64,000 nucleotides of DNA from an uncultured Muribaculaceae bacterium (lineage in GTDB: Bacteria > Bacteroidota > Bacteroidia > Bacteroidales > Muribaculaceae): contig CAJTPZ010000004.1 in assembly GCA_910578395.1 (NCBI GenBank), forward strand, positions 62,001 through 126,000, written 5' to 3'. A program made the position numbers and the translations under genes. Positions 51,677 through 61,578 of this stretch are shown piece by piece (within the stretch, counting starts at the first letter, position 1; every line of letters starts with the position of its first letter). The notes under the pieces were generated by a model. It was not told the DNA's origin. It saw nothing but the letters and a program-made list of their open reading frames with translations, and did no database searches.

Positions 51677-52618
51677 TTATTTTATAAGATACTGTGACGA
51701 GATCGACTCGTTTTCATGGACACGGCGTATCGTGTCAGCAAAAAGACGCGCCACAGAGAGAATAGTCACCTTAGGACAATGCTTGCTATAAGGTATGCTG
51801 TTGGTGAAGATCATCTCACAAAGCGAACTGTTGGTTACACGTTCGGTCGCAGGATCACTCATGATAGCATGAGAGCAAAGCGCACGCACCGTCTTGGCAC
51901 CATGACTCATCATCAGGTCGGCTGCCTTGGTGATAGTTCCGGCAGTGTCAGCCATATCGTCTACAAGGATCACATTTTTATCCTTGACATCGCCGATCAC
52001 AGTCATAGTAGCCACGACATTGGCCTTGGCACGCTGTTTGTGACAGAGCACAAGTGGCAGGTTCAGATACTTGGCGTAGTTGTTTGCACGCTTCGCACCA
52101 CCCACGTCGGGTGTGGCGATCACCATATCCTCAAGACCCAGCGACTGGATATAGGGTATGAACACCGACGAAGCATAAAGATGGTCGACCGGAATATCAA
52201 AAAAGCCCTGTATCTGATCGGCATGAAGATCCATCGTGATCACACGGTCTACACCGGCAGCGCTGAGCATGTCGGCCACAAGCTTTGCGGCGATCGACAC
52301 ACGAGGCTTGTCCTTACGGTCCTGACGGGCCCATCCGAAATAAGGAACCACAGCGATGACCGAGCGGGCCGAGGCACGCTTGGCCGCATCAATCATAAGC
52401 AGAAGTTCCATGAGATTGTCGCTATTGGGGAAAGTAGACTGCACGAGGTACACCTCGCATCCACGGATCGATTCCTCAAACGAGACTTCAAATTCGCCGT
52501 CGGCAAAATGCTGGATATTCATTTTACCCAGCTCTACGCCGAGGTCTTTACAGATTTCCTCTGCGAGGTAGTGGGAGCGTGTGCCCGAAAACACTTTCAA
52601 AGGAGGTAGTGGCGACAT
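51677..52618 (-). CDS. prs: Ribose-phosphate pyrophosphokinase
   Basis: Makes PRPP from ribose 5-phosphate and ATP for purine, pyrimidine and other syntheses. The product has 313 residues. It shows VFSGTRSHYLAEEIC, FADGEFEVSFEESIRG, YFGWARQDRKDKPR (catalytic/ATP-binding flexible loop), MDLHADQIQGFFDIPVDHL, and the PRPP-binding loop NVILVDDMADTAGTI. The stop codon adjoins the Fur-like gene's start, and purA follows, so nucleotide synthesis genes are grouped. Confidence 0.97.
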   Translation of the reverse strand: MSPLPPLKVFSGTRSHYLAEEICKDLGVELGKMNIQHFADGEFEVSFEESIRGCEVYLVQSTFPNSDNLMELLLMIDAAKRASARSVIAVVPYFGWARQDRKDKPRVSIAAKLVADMLSAAGVDRVITMDLHADQIQGFFDIPVDHLYASSVFIPYIQSLGLEDMVIATPDVGGAKRANNYAKYLNLPLVLCHKQRAKANVVATMTVIGDVKDKNVILVDDMADTAGTITKAADLMMSHGAKTVRALCSHAIMSDPATERVTNSSLCEMIFTNSIPYSKHCPKVTILSVARLFADTIRRVHENESISSQYLIK

Positions 52619-52630
52619 GTGATATTTTGT

Positions 52631-54406
52631 TTAATTGGTTTTTGTCTGTTTGCTGTATTTCTTTTTCCTTGTCCGGCAAGGAGCCTTTGTTTCAGTCTTG
52701 TTGTCTGCCGGCTTTGGCGCGGTGAATTTCCACACCACAGCCCCATGCGCTGACACATGCGTGGCAAACGGGGTCGAACTGTCGAGATTACGACGCTCCG
52801 GATCTTTTCCCGATAGCAGTTCCTGAGCGTCAGCCTCTCCTTCTTGCAGACCAAGCACCTCAAATGCATGACGTGGTATGTTGATCTGCAAATCACAGTC
52901 ATGGCCGGCGAAATTTACGGCCACAAGCAACGCCTCGCCGTCGGCGGCGCGCATAAACGTGTACTGACGGTGTGGATCGAGAGTAGGATTCTGATAGTTT
53001 ACATACATCAGATCGAAGAAACCACCCTCCCGCAATGCCTTCTCGCTGTTGCACAAAGTGAGTACGCGGCCATATAACGAACGGAGCGCTCGCTCCCATG
53101 GCTCAAGCTTATCCAGAGAACAACGTCCCTCGTCAAGCCATCGGCGCAAAGTCGGTATGCTCCAGAAATCAAATATTGTCGTACGGCCGTCACGACCGCT
53201 GAACCCTTCGGCATCGGCCCCTTTCTCTCCAAGCTCCTGACCTGCATAAATCATCATCGGTCCCGTGCTTAGCATGGCCGACACAATCAACGACGGGATC
53301 ACACGCATCGCATCGCCGGCATATTGCTCCGAAGCGAAACGCTGTTCATCGTGGTTCTCAAGAAAATTGAGTAGCTTTGATCCCAGCCCGTCGACTCGCT
53401 GCCAACACGATGTGAGCTGTGCGGCCGACACATTGCAGCACTCTATCGCACGCAATGTATCATATAGATTCACCTTATCATAGAGATAATCAAATCCGGC
53501 ACGGTCTATGAACTCGCGGTAGAGATTCACATCATATATTTCGGCTATGAAGATTATATCAGGATAGCGTTCCTTTACAGCGGGTATCGCCCATTCCCAG
53601 AACTCGACAGGAACCATAAATGCCATGTCGCATCTGAAACCGTCGACACCTTTGGATGCCCAATAGCGAAGAATATGAAGCATTTTGAGCCACACCTGCG
53701 GGATCGGGGAAAAATGCCGCGATCCGTCGCCATAGTCGACTCCGTAATTGAGCTTCACTGTCTCATACCAGTCATTGCGCGACGGGAAAGCCGTGAAACA
53801 ATCGTTACCTGACGCCTTTGCCGGAAACTCCACATAGGCCTCCTCTCCCTCTCCCAACGAAAATGACGGCGCGAATTTCTGCCTTGGCAGATAATAAAAA
53901 TCATTTCCCGGAGAAAAAAACATACCCGGATAATCAGAAGAACCGAAATCCTCGATCCCCGCCGGTTTGGCATCGCTGTGATAGCGTCGTGCCACGTGAT
54001 TCGGCACAAAATCAATTATGACTTTCATGCCGGCGTCATGGGTCCGCCTTACAAGAGCCTCAAACTCTTCCATACGCCGCGCAACATCCTCGGCTATGTC
54101 AGGGTCTATATCGTAATAGTCGGAAATGGCATAAGGGCTTCCGGCACGTCCCTTCACTACATGTGGATTGTCACGCTCTATGCCATAAGCAGTATAGTCC
54201 ACATCATGGGCATGCTCGATCACTCCTGTATACCACACATGCGTCACTCCGAGATCATTTATACAGCCAAGCACGCCCGATGTAATTCCATTCATCTTGC
54301 CTGCGCCATTCTGATCTATTGTTCCGTCAGGCACACACCGCGAGTTGTAGTTGGCGAAAAGCCTTGGCAACAACTGGTATATTATAGGTTTTTCTGTCAT
54401 TTTCAC
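52631..54406 (-). CDS. GH13 alpha-amylase-family protein
   Basis: Cytoplasmic (no signal peptide seen) glycoside hydrolase family 13 protein of 591 residues. It has the four conserved GH13 regions: I, VIIDFVPNHVA; II, GFRCDMAF with the nucleophile Asp; III, IIFIAEIYD with the acid/base Glu; IV, FLENHDEQR with the transition-state Asp. The active site is therefore intact. The C-terminal domain is beta-rich and ends in a Lys-rich tail (RTRKKKYSKQTKTN). Substrate (glycogen, maltodextrin or other alpha-glucan) is not decidable. Start overlaps the end of the patatin gene (ATGA); 12 nt precede prs. Confidence 0.93.
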   Translation of the reverse strand: MKMTEKPIIYQLLPRLFANYNSRCVPDGTIDQNGAGKMNGITSGVLGCINDLGVTHVWYTGVIEHAHDVDYTAYGIERDNPHVVKGRAGSPYAISDYYDIDPDIAEDVARRMEEFEALVRRTHDAGMKVIIDFVPNHVARRYHSDAKPAGIEDFGSSDYPGMFFSPGNDFYYLPRQKFAPSFSLGEGEEAYVEFPAKASGNDCFTAFPSRNDWYETVKLNYGVDYGDGSRHFSPIPQVWLKMLHILRYWASKGVDGFRCDMAFMVPVEFWEWAIPAVKERYPDIIFIAEIYDVNLYREFIDRAGFDYLYDKVNLYDTLRAIECCNVSAAQLTSCWQRVDGLGSKLLNFLENHDEQRFASEQYAGDAMRVIPSLIVSAMLSTGPMMIYAGQELGEKGADAEGFSGRDGRTTIFDFWSIPTLRRWLDEGRCSLDKLEPWERALRSLYGRVLTLCNSEKALREGGFFDLMYVNYQNPTLDPHRQYTFMRAADGEALLVAVNFAGHDCDLQINIPRHAFEVLGLQEGEADAQELLSGKDPERRNLDSSTPFATHVSAHGAVVWKFTAPKPADNKTETKAPCRTRKKKYSKQTKTN

Positions 54407-55248
54407 TTGGCGGTGTATTTTACAGCAGTCTGCATGGCATTCATCTTCTTACGCTCTGCGGCAAAAGCACTTCGCCCTGCCGAGTATCCGCTAAGATAAA
54501 CACCGTGAATATTAGATAGATCAAACGCCTTGTGCCGGGCAAGCATCGACACGGTCACCACTTTGTCGCAGAGAGGCTCATCGAGGCGCGTATTGGACTT
54601 GACAAGCAGATGATAGCTTCTCATGGCCACCTCTACAAGTGCCGGGCGGAAATCGTCCTCAGCCCCTATACATGGACTCACATTCACCCCGATAACCTCT
54701 TCACAGCAGTCTCGCAGCAGCCAGGCGGGTAGATTGCGCGACACTCCGCCATCTACATAGTATTTCCCATCGATAATTATCGGGCGGAAAAGCACCGGAA
54801 TACTGCATGAAGCCTCGACTGCCGCACCGATCTCTCCATGATCGATACATACAGCCTGCCCCGAAACAATATCGGTCACACCGATCTTTACAGGCACCGG
54901 AAGATCCTCAAGTCTTTTATAGGGAGCCACACACTTCGATACAAATTTGCGAAAGGGAGCGAGACTGAACAGGCCACCTCCGCCGTCGCGTATGGCAAGA
55001 GACGTCATCGACGAAAATTTGCAATTCGCAAAACGCTTATGAATATCATCAGCTTCAACTCCGGCAGCCAAAAGGACAGCCGCCACCGCACCGGCACTGA
55101 CTCCGGCATAAATCTCAGGCCTGCAACCGCACTCCTGCATCGCTTTCAGAACCCCTCCGTGTGCGAAACCACGGGCGCCGCCCCCACTGAGGGCGACTCC
55201 CAGCCTATAACGGGGAACGGTTTTGATACCAGATATCGGTCGAGTCAT
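54403..55248 (-). CDS. Patatin-like phospholipase (RssA/YjjU type)
   Basis: Serine-Asp dyad lipase family protein. The start at ATG 55248 gives 281 residues and begins MTRPISGIKTVPRYRLGVALSGGG; the upstream in-frame extension to 55323 has no family match. Oxyanion-hole loop GGGARGFAHGGVL, nucleophile elbow GVSAGA (Gly-x-Ser-x-Gly) and the catalytic Asp in VDGGVSRNLP are present. No signal peptide, so cytoplasmic or membrane-peripheral. First gene of a five-gene unit through purA; divergent from the DUF4105 gene. Confidence 0.92.
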   Translation of the reverse strand: MTRPISGIKTVPRYRLGVALSGGGARGFAHGGVLKAMQECGCRPEIYAGVSAGAVAAVLLAAGVEADDIHKRFANCKFSSMTSLAIRDGGGGLFSLAPFRKFVSKCVAPYKRLEDLPVPVKIGVTDIVSGQAVCIDHGEIGAAVEASCSIPVLFRPIIIDGKYYVDGGVSRNLPAWLLRDCCEEVIGVNVSPCIGAEDDFRPALVEVAMRSYHLLVKSNTRLDEPLCDKVVTVSMLARHKAFDLSNIHGVYLSGYSAGRSAFAAERKKMNAMQTAVKYTAK

Positions 55249-55269
55249 AATATTGATGCTGACTGAAGG

Positions 55270-55302
55270 CAAAATTACAAATATTACTGTAAATTCGCAC
55301 AA
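55270..55302 (-). promoter_or_regulatory. Promoter of the patatin-amylase-prs-fur-purA unit
   Basis: Minus-strand -7 box TAATTTTG (55277-55270) with TTG at 55302-55300, 22 nt upstream. The leader to the ATG at 55248 is about 15 nt. It overlaps the start of the divergent DUF4105 gene. Confidence 0.55.
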
Positions 55303-56504
55303 TGAAACGAATATTAATCGCACTCTGCGTCATCTTATTTTTGACCTGTACGGCAAAAAGTGCGGACACCACCCGACCTGAAGTCGAGAGCGTGGCACTA
55401 CTCACATGCCACCCCGGCGATGAGGTCTATGAGCTGGAAGGACATACAGCCCTACGCTTCATTTTTTCAGATGGCAAAGACCTTACCGTAAACTGGGGAC
55501 TATTTGATTTCAACTCCCCTAATTTCCTTTACCGGTTTGTAAAAGGCGAGACCGATTACCGCATGGGTGCGACACCTACCGTCCATTTCCTGAATCAATA
55601 TTCCAGCGAAGGCCGACGCGTCGATCAGACACCGCTCAACCTTACACCGGCTGAGCGCGAAAAGCTTGTCTGGCTCATCGACAGCACAATGCGGATCGGC
55701 TCACCGGTCTATCGCTACAACTACGTGCTCGACAACTGTGCGACACGCCCGGTCGATTATCTTGAAAAAGCAATCGGACACCCTTTGCAATTTGCCGACA
55801 CCACTGCTCTCGGCGACAAAGCGGGCACAACCTTTCGCGGCGACATGACCGCTTTCCACCGCAATTATCCATGGTATCAGTTCGGCATCGACCTTGCCCT
55901 CGGACCATATATAGACAACACTCTGACATCGCGAGAACACCTCTTTGCGCCAGTATCACTTGCCCTGATGGTCGATGGTGCCATGCGGCCCGATCCTGAG
56001 AATCCGGAAGCTTACATAAGCCTTTCATCTCCCCGCTTCGAATTGCTCCCTGATCTTGGAGGCGGCCCCGATACTCCCACACCATGGCCGTTTACGCCTA
56101 TAGCAGTATGTTCGTTTTTCTGCCTGATAACCATTATAATTTCAATTATAGATCTGCACAGGCACTCCATCTCACGATGGTTCGACACAATCTACTTCAA
56201 CATAGCCGGCCTCGCAGGACTATTGCTCACTTTCCTCATATTTGTTTCAGTTCACTACGCCACTTCTCCAAACTGGCTTTATCTTTGGCTTAATCCTCTA
56301 TGCTTCATAGGAGGCACACTTATTTGGATAAAAAAATACCGTAAAGCTGTTATATTATATCAAATTATTAACTTTGCAGCTATAGCGGCATTGTGCGTCG
56401 CCGTCATCTGCGGCGCACAGGCTATTAATTTTGCGTTTATACCTCTACTTGCAGCCGATGCGCTAAGAGCCGTCGTCTACATCCGCTCAGCGAAATGGCA
56501 TTAA
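55302..56504 (+). CDS. DUF4105 (Lnb-type periplasmic domain) membrane protein
   Basis: Exported 400-residue protein. Residues 1-20 form a signal peptide (MKRILIALCVILFLTCTAKS). Residues about 25-260 match the DUF4105/Lnb N-terminal periplasmic domain: LLTCHPGDEVYELEGHTALR, TVNWGLFDFNSPNFLYRFVKG, and YNYVLDNCATRPVDYLE, carrying conserved His and Cys residues that suggest a papain-like fold. The last 140 residues have four hydrophobic helices. Likely a membrane-bound envelope hydrolase; no substrate known. Its end overlaps the phosphatase-like gene by 10 nt, indicating a translationally coupled pair. Confidence 0.88.
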   Translation: MKRILIALCVILFLTCTAKSADTTRPEVESVALLTCHPGDEVYELEGHTALRFIFSDGKDLTVNWGLFDFNSPNFLYRFVKGETDYRMGATPTVHFLNQYSSEGRRVDQTPLNLTPAEREKLVWLIDSTMRIGSPVYRYNYVLDNCATRPVDYLEKAIGHPLQFADTTALGDKAGTTFRGDMTAFHRNYPWYQFGIDLALGPYIDNTLTSREHLFAPVSLALMVDGAMRPDPENPEAYISLSSPRFELLPDLGGGPDTPTPWPFTPIAVCSFFCLITIIISIIDLHRHSISRWFDTIYFNIAGLAGLLLTFLIFVSVHYATSPNWLYLWLNPLCFIGGTLIWIKKYRKAVILYQIINFAAIAALCVAVICGAQAINFAFIPLLAADALRAVVYIRSAKWH

Positions 56505-58111
56505 GCAACTATCCTACTATAAATAAGACAACATTCGCCAGAACACTTGCAACAGCATTTGTAATGGCCATGACCTATTCCGGTCTAAAAGCCGAAACAC
56601 CTGCGTCACGGCCGGTTCTTGTCGTAGGAGTGACTGTCGAGGGACTGTCGGCCGACTATCTTGAGCTTCTGCGTGACAAATTCGGGCCCGACGGCCTAAA
56701 TTGTCTTCTAAACAATGCCGTAACAATCACCGACCTTGATTTCGGCACTCCATTAGACGGAGCCGCTGCCGCCACAATCATACACACCGGAGCAGCTCCT
56801 ACAGTCAACGGAATAGCTGCAGGCACTTTCTACGACAAGGACAATCGACGCAGCTTCAGCAGCTTTCTCTCCGATCCGACAGACGATATACCGGCCAACT
56901 ACTCTCCGGCAAGAATCATATCCACGACTATTGCCGATGAGTTGCGCATCGACGGCGGAGGCATGTGTGAGGTTCACTCCATTGCCCCAGACGCGGCACT
57001 TGCCATAGCAGGTGCCGGACATTCCGCCAGTTCCGCCCATTGGATCAGCGACACCGACGGCAAATGGGTGACTTCAAAAGCCTATCCCGACAGTTCTCCA
57101 CTCATACAGAACTATAACCGCACGCATTCGGTAGCCACCGTACTCGACACACTCGGATGGAGTCCGTCGATATCTGTAAACGATTATCCCGACATACCTT
57201 CATTCCGACGCGCCTACCCGTTCAGCATACGCTTCGGACGAGGAGAAACCGAGCGCTACCGCATGTTCAAGTCGGCCCCTGTGGTCAATCAGGTCGTAAC
57301 CGATCTTGCGATTGAGTATCTACGCACTCTCGAGCCCGGCACTCACGAAGCACCCGACATGCTTTCGCTGGCCTACACCGTGCGTCCATACCCCTACGGC
57401 CGCGACAACGACTACAAGCTTGAGACAATGGACGGATACCTGCGTCTCGACCGCGACATTGCCAGGCTGATAAAAGCCATTGACAAGAATGGCCCAGGCA
57501 TGGATCGCACATTGCTTTTTGTAGCAGGCACCCCACCCACTCCACGCACTCGCCGCGACGATGACAAATGGAATCTGCCCGGAGGCGAGTTTCATGTAAA
57601 ACGCGCGATATCGCTACTCAATCTATACCTCATCCAGAAATTCGGAAACGGAGAGTGGATAACCGGATACCATAACGGATATTTTTATATAAATCCGACA
57701 CTCGTAGCAAACCTTGAGGTCGACCCGGTTGTTGTGAGAAAGGAAACCGCAGCTTTCTTACGACGGATGAGCGGTGTGGCCTATGCTTACACAATCGATG
57801 AAGTAACTTCGCGCGACATACACGACAATTCAGAAGCAGTATGCCGGAACACACGCCTCGATTCATCTGGCGATGTACTCGTTACAGTAGCACCCGGATG
57901 GCAGATAATTGATGGCGATATCGCCTCTACGCCCGTTCCTCTTGTAGAGCGCATGGCATCGTCGACATCTCCGGCATTTATAATGGCACCGGGGATCACA
58001 CCTCAGAAAATCACAACTCCGGTCGATGCACGCATTCTGGCACCCACCGTCACAGGACTGATGCGCATACGCGCCCCAAGCGGAGCATCGCTTGCCCCGC
58101 TCAGGCTCTGA
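56495..58111 (+). CDS. PafA-like alkaline phosphatase homologue with degenerate active site
   Basis: Exported 538-residue protein of the nucleotide pyrophosphatase/alkaline phosphatase superfamily. A signal-like segment lies at residues 12-33. The fold is supported by AAAATIIHTGAAPTVNGIAAG (seen as AATIIHTGAAPTVNGI) and DGYLRLDRDIARLIKAID, both close to PafA-type enzymes. The catalytic residues are absent: Glu49 replaces the metal Asp of VVDQMR, Gly89 replaces the Thr nucleophile, the D-x-x-x-H pair is YTVRPYPYGRD, and the ADHG motif is AGTP (Gly345, Thr346). A binding or structural role is therefore more likely than phosphatase activity. Overlaps the DUF4105 gene and precedes secA. Confidence 0.82.
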   Translation: MALSNYPTINKTTFARTLATAFVMAMTYSGLKAETPASRPVLVVGVTVEGLSADYLELLRDKFGPDGLNCLLNNAVTITDLDFGTPLDGAAAATIIHTGAAPTVNGIAAGTFYDKDNRRSFSSFLSDPTDDIPANYSPARIISTTIADELRIDGGGMCEVHSIAPDAALAIAGAGHSASSAHWISDTDGKWVTSKAYPDSSPLIQNYNRTHSVATVLDTLGWSPSISVNDYPDIPSFRRAYPFSIRFGRGETERYRMFKSAPVVNQVVTDLAIEYLRTLEPGTHEAPDMLSLAYTVRPYPYGRDNDYKLETMDGYLRLDRDIARLIKAIDKNGPGMDRTLLFVAGTPPTPRTRRDDDKWNLPGGEFHVKRAISLLNLYLIQKFGNGEWITGYHNGYFYINPTLVANLEVDPVVVRKETAAFLRRMSGVAYAYTIDEVTSRDIHDNSEAVCRNTRLDSSGDVLVTVAPGWQIIDGDIASTPVPLVERMASSTSPAFIMAPGITPQKITTPVDARILAPTVTGLMRIRAPSGASLAPLRL

Positions 58112-58182
58112 TTTCCGCCCAAATGCGATTATCAGCTATCTTTTAATTCAGAATTAGTGCATATCAACTACAACCATTACAA

Positions 58183-61100
58183 ATGTCACTGACATCATTT
58201 CTCAACAAAATATTTGGAAATAAGTCGCAACGCGACCTGAAAGAAATACAACCGATCGTTGAAAAAATAAAAAATATCGGCCCCGGACTGAAACACCTTG
58301 ATGCCGACGGTCTGCGATCACGCATAAATGAAGTGAGAGCCGATATAGCTGCCGCCACAGCCGATGACCAGAGCGCGATCGACGAGCTAAAGATAAAAGT
58401 GGAGACTCTGCCGTTCGACGAGCGTCAGCCTCTCTGGGACCAGATCGACCACCACGAGAAAAATATTCTCGACACTCTTGAAAACAAACTCAACGAGCAC
58501 CTCCCCGTAGTGTTCGCCGTAATACGTGAGACAGCCTCTCGTTTCGCCGCATCACCAACCGTAGAAGTCACCGCAACTGATCTCGACCGCCAGCTTGCCG
58601 GCGAAGGACGCGACTTCGTCTCAATCGAAGGCGACAAAGCTATCTGGAAAAACCAGTGGATCGCCGGCGGAAATGAGATAAAGTGGGACATGATCCACTA
58701 CGACGTACAGCTTATCGGCGGCATTGTACTTCATCAAGGCAAAATCGCCGAGATGGCCACCGGTGAAGGCAAGACTCTCGTAGCTACCCTTCCGGTATTC
58801 CTGCGTTCGCTTTCAAAACGCGGCGTGCATGTGGTGACCGTCAACGATTACCTGTCAAAGCGCGACTCAGAGTGGATGGGCCCCCTCTATATGTTCCACG
58901 GCTCTACGGTCGACTGCATCGACAAGCATGAGCCCAACACCGAAGCCCGTCGCCGCGCTTACGAATGCGACATTACCTTCGGTACCAACAATGAATTCGG
59001 TTTCGACTATCTGCGTGACAACATGGCAATGGCTCCGTCCGACATGGTACAGCGCAAACATTATTACGCCATAGTCGATGAGGTTGACTCGGTGCTTATC
59101 GACGACGCCCGAACCCCGCTCATCATTTCCGGCCCCGTGCCAAAAGGTGATGACCAGCTTTTCAACGAGTACCGCTCCAATGTCGAGAAAGTGGTGCAGG
59201 CTCAGCGCCGTCTTGTCACTCAGATTCTTGCTGACGCAAAGACAAAACTTGCATCGGAAGACAAAGACGAGCGCAAAGAAGGCGCCCTACTGCTCTTCCG
59301 CGCATTCAAGGGATTGCCTAAGAATGGTGCGCTGATAAAATTCCTCAGTCAGGAAGGCATGAAAAATATCATGCTCCAGACCGAAGCCTACTATCTCCAG
59401 GACAATCAGCGCGAGATGCCAAAGGTGACTGATCCGCTTTACTTCGTCATCGACGAGAAAAACCGCAGCGTAGAGCTCACCGACAAAGGCATTGACGAAC
59501 TCACCGGGAAAACCGCCGATCCCAATTTCTTCGTTCTTCCAGACATCGCAGCCGAACTTTCGGCACTTGAGTCGGTTGAGGACCCGACCGAACGTCAAGA
59601 ACGCAAGGACCAGGCAATGCAGGACTATGCAGTGAAGGCCGAGCGCGTACACACCGTCACCCAGCTTCTCAAGGCCTACACACTTTTTGAGAAAGACGTG
59701 GAATATGTGATCGACGACAACAAGATCAAGATCGTTGACGAGCAGACCGGACGTATCATGGAAGGGCGCCGCTACTCCGACGGTCTGCATCAAGCCATCG
59801 AAGCCAAAGAGGGCGTGAAAGTCGAGGCTGCCACACAGACGTTCGCGACAATCACCCTTCAAAACTATTTCCGCATGTATCATAAGCTCGCCGGCATGAC
59901 CGGTACGGCCGAAACTGAGGCAGGTGAGCTGTGGGACATATACAAGCTCGATGTGGTGACGATACCGACCAACCGTCCGGTCGCACGCATCGACATGAAC
60001 GACCGCGTCTACAAGACCAAAAAAGAGAAGTATGCTGCCGTAATCGACGAGATCGAGAGCCTGCGCAAACAGGGTCGTCCCGTGCTTGTCGGCACTACTT
60101 CGGTGGAAATATCCGAACTTCTTAAACGCATGCTCGACATGCGTAAGATACCATGCCAGGTACTAAACGCCAAACTCCACCAGAAAGAGGCTGAGGTTGT
60201 GGCACAGGCCGGACGCACAGGCACTGTCACCATAGCCACCAACATGGCCGGACGTGGTACCGACATCAAACTCTCCGACGAAGTGAAAGCGGCAGGCGGT
60301 CTTGCCATCATAGGCACTGAACGCCATGAGTCGCGTCGCGTCGACCGTCAGCTGCGCGGACGTTCAGGGCGTCAGGGCGATCCGGGCTCGTCGGTATTCT
60401 ACGTTTCGTTTGAAGACCAGCTCATGCGACTTTTCGCCACCGACCGCGTGATGAAAATGCTTGATACTCTTGGCCTCAAAGAAGGAGAGATGATCGAGAG
60501 CAAAATGGTGACACGTGCTATCGAAAATGCCCAGAAACGTGTAGAAGAAAACAACTTCGGCATACGTAAGCGCCTGCTTGAGTACGATGACGTGATGAAC
60601 AAGCAGCGCACATACATCTACAACCGCCGCCACCATGCACTCGTAGGCGAGCGAATCGGCATCGACATCGCCAATATGCTCTATGATATCGTAGAGAATC
60701 TTGTCGACACCTATGGCCTCAATGCCGAGAGCTATGAGACTCTGGCTTCGGAAACTCTGCGCGTGCTCACTACCGAAATTCCTTTCAGCATAGATGAAAT
60801 CGGATCACTCAACCGCGAGGAGGCTATTGACCGCATGCACCGTGCAGCCAACGAAGCACTCGAACGCAAAAGCCAGCGCATAATAGACGTCACTCTTCCA
60901 GTCGTACGCGAATGGGTTGAGAACCGCGGCCACAAAGGCAAAATCATAGTTCCGCTCACCGACGGGAAACGCCTTTTCCAGCTTCCTGTTGAAATACTCG
61001 AAGCCTATAACACCGAGTGCAGGTCTATCGTAAAGGAATGGCACAAAGCGATAATGCTCGTCACAATCGACGAACTTTGGAAAGAGCATCTGCGCGAGCT

Positions 61101-61554
61101 CGACCAGCTGCGCCAGTCGGTACAGAATGCCTCATACGAGCAGAAAGACCCTCTTGTGATCTACAAAGTCGAGTCATTCCACCTCTTTGAGGCTATGTTG
61201 AGCCGTCTCAACGACAAAGCAATGTCGGCACTGATGCGCGGACAGGTATTCCTGCGCCAGCCGGCTCCGGCACAACAGCCTTCGGCCGATGACAATGCCG
61301 GCCAGACCCCCGCACCCAAAAAAGAGGTAGAAGTAAAAGAGGCGGCTCCGGAAATGCCACGCGACTACTCCGGCTACCGGGCAAGCAAAGAGGCTCTTCC
61401 AGGCGAGACCGAACAGCGTGCCGCCGCGAGTGCCCAACAGGGAGGTCCACAGAAAGTCATGCCGGCCAAAGCAGGTCCGCGCATCGGACGCAACGATCCA
61501 TGTCCCTGCGGATCAGGTAAAAAATTCAAGAACTGCCACGGGCGCAACGCCTGA
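58183..61554 (+). CDS. secA: Preprotein translocase ATPase SecA
   Basis: Motor ATPase driving protein export through SecYEG. The product has 1123 residues; Bacteroidota SecA is longer than the 901 of E. coli because of inserted segments in the first third. Walker A: MATGEGKTLVATLP; DEAD-like: VDEVDSVLIDDARTPLI; motif V/VI: TNMAGRGTDIKL and RQLRGRSGRQGDPGSS. C-terminal Pro/Ala-rich linker leads to the zinc motif RNDPCPCGSGKKFKNCHG, which binds SecB or ribosomes. It lies 71 nt after the phosphatase homologue on the same strand and has a terminator after it. Confidence 0.98.
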   Translation: MSLTSFLNKIFGNKSQRDLKEIQPIVEKIKNIGPGLKHLDADGLRSRINEVRADIAAATADDQSAIDELKIKVETLPFDERQPLWDQIDHHEKNILDTLENKLNEHLPVVFAVIRETASRFAASPTVEVTATDLDRQLAGEGRDFVSIEGDKAIWKNQWIAGGNEIKWDMIHYDVQLIGGIVLHQGKIAEMATGEGKTLVATLPVFLRSLSKRGVHVVTVNDYLSKRDSEWMGPLYMFHGSTVDCIDKHEPNTEARRRAYECDITFGTNNEFGFDYLRDNMAMAPSDMVQRKHYYAIVDEVDSVLIDDARTPLIISGPVPKGDDQLFNEYRSNVEKVVQAQRRLVTQILADAKTKLASEDKDERKEGALLLFRAFKGLPKNGALIKFLSQEGMKNIMLQTEAYYLQDNQREMPKVTDPLYFVIDEKNRSVELTDKGIDELTGKTADPNFFVLPDIAAELSALESVEDPTERQERKDQAMQDYAVKAERVHTVTQLLKAYTLFEKDVEYVIDDNKIKIVDEQTGRIMEGRRYSDGLHQAIEAKEGVKVEAATQTFATITLQNYFRMYHKLAGMTGTAETEAGELWDIYKLDVVTIPTNRPVARIDMNDRVYKTKKEKYAAVIDEIESLRKQGRPVLVGTTSVEISELLKRMLDMRKIPCQVLNAKLHQKEAEVVAQAGRTGTVTIATNMAGRGTDIKLSDEVKAAGGLAIIGTERHESRRVDRQLRGRSGRQGDPGSSVFYVSFEDQLMRLFATDRVMKMLDTLGLKEGEMIESKMVTRAIENAQKRVEENNFGIRKRLLEYDDVMNKQRTYIYNRRHHALVGERIGIDIANMLYDIVENLVDTYGLNAESYETLASETLRVLTTEIPFSIDEIGSLNREEAIDRMHRAANEALERKSQRIIDVTLPVVREWVENRGHKGKIIVPLTDGKRLFQLPVEILEAYNTECRSIVKEWHKAIMLVTIDELWKEHLRELDQLRQSVQNASYEQKDPLVIYKVESFHLFEAMLSRLNDKAMSALMRGQVFLRQPAPAQQPSADDNAGQTPAPKKEVEVKEAAPEMPRDYSGYRASKEALPGETEQRAAASAQQGGPQKVMPAKAGPRIGRNDPCPCGSGKKFKNCHGRNA

Positions 61555-61578
61555 CGCAGTTCCCGACAGATCTTAATT

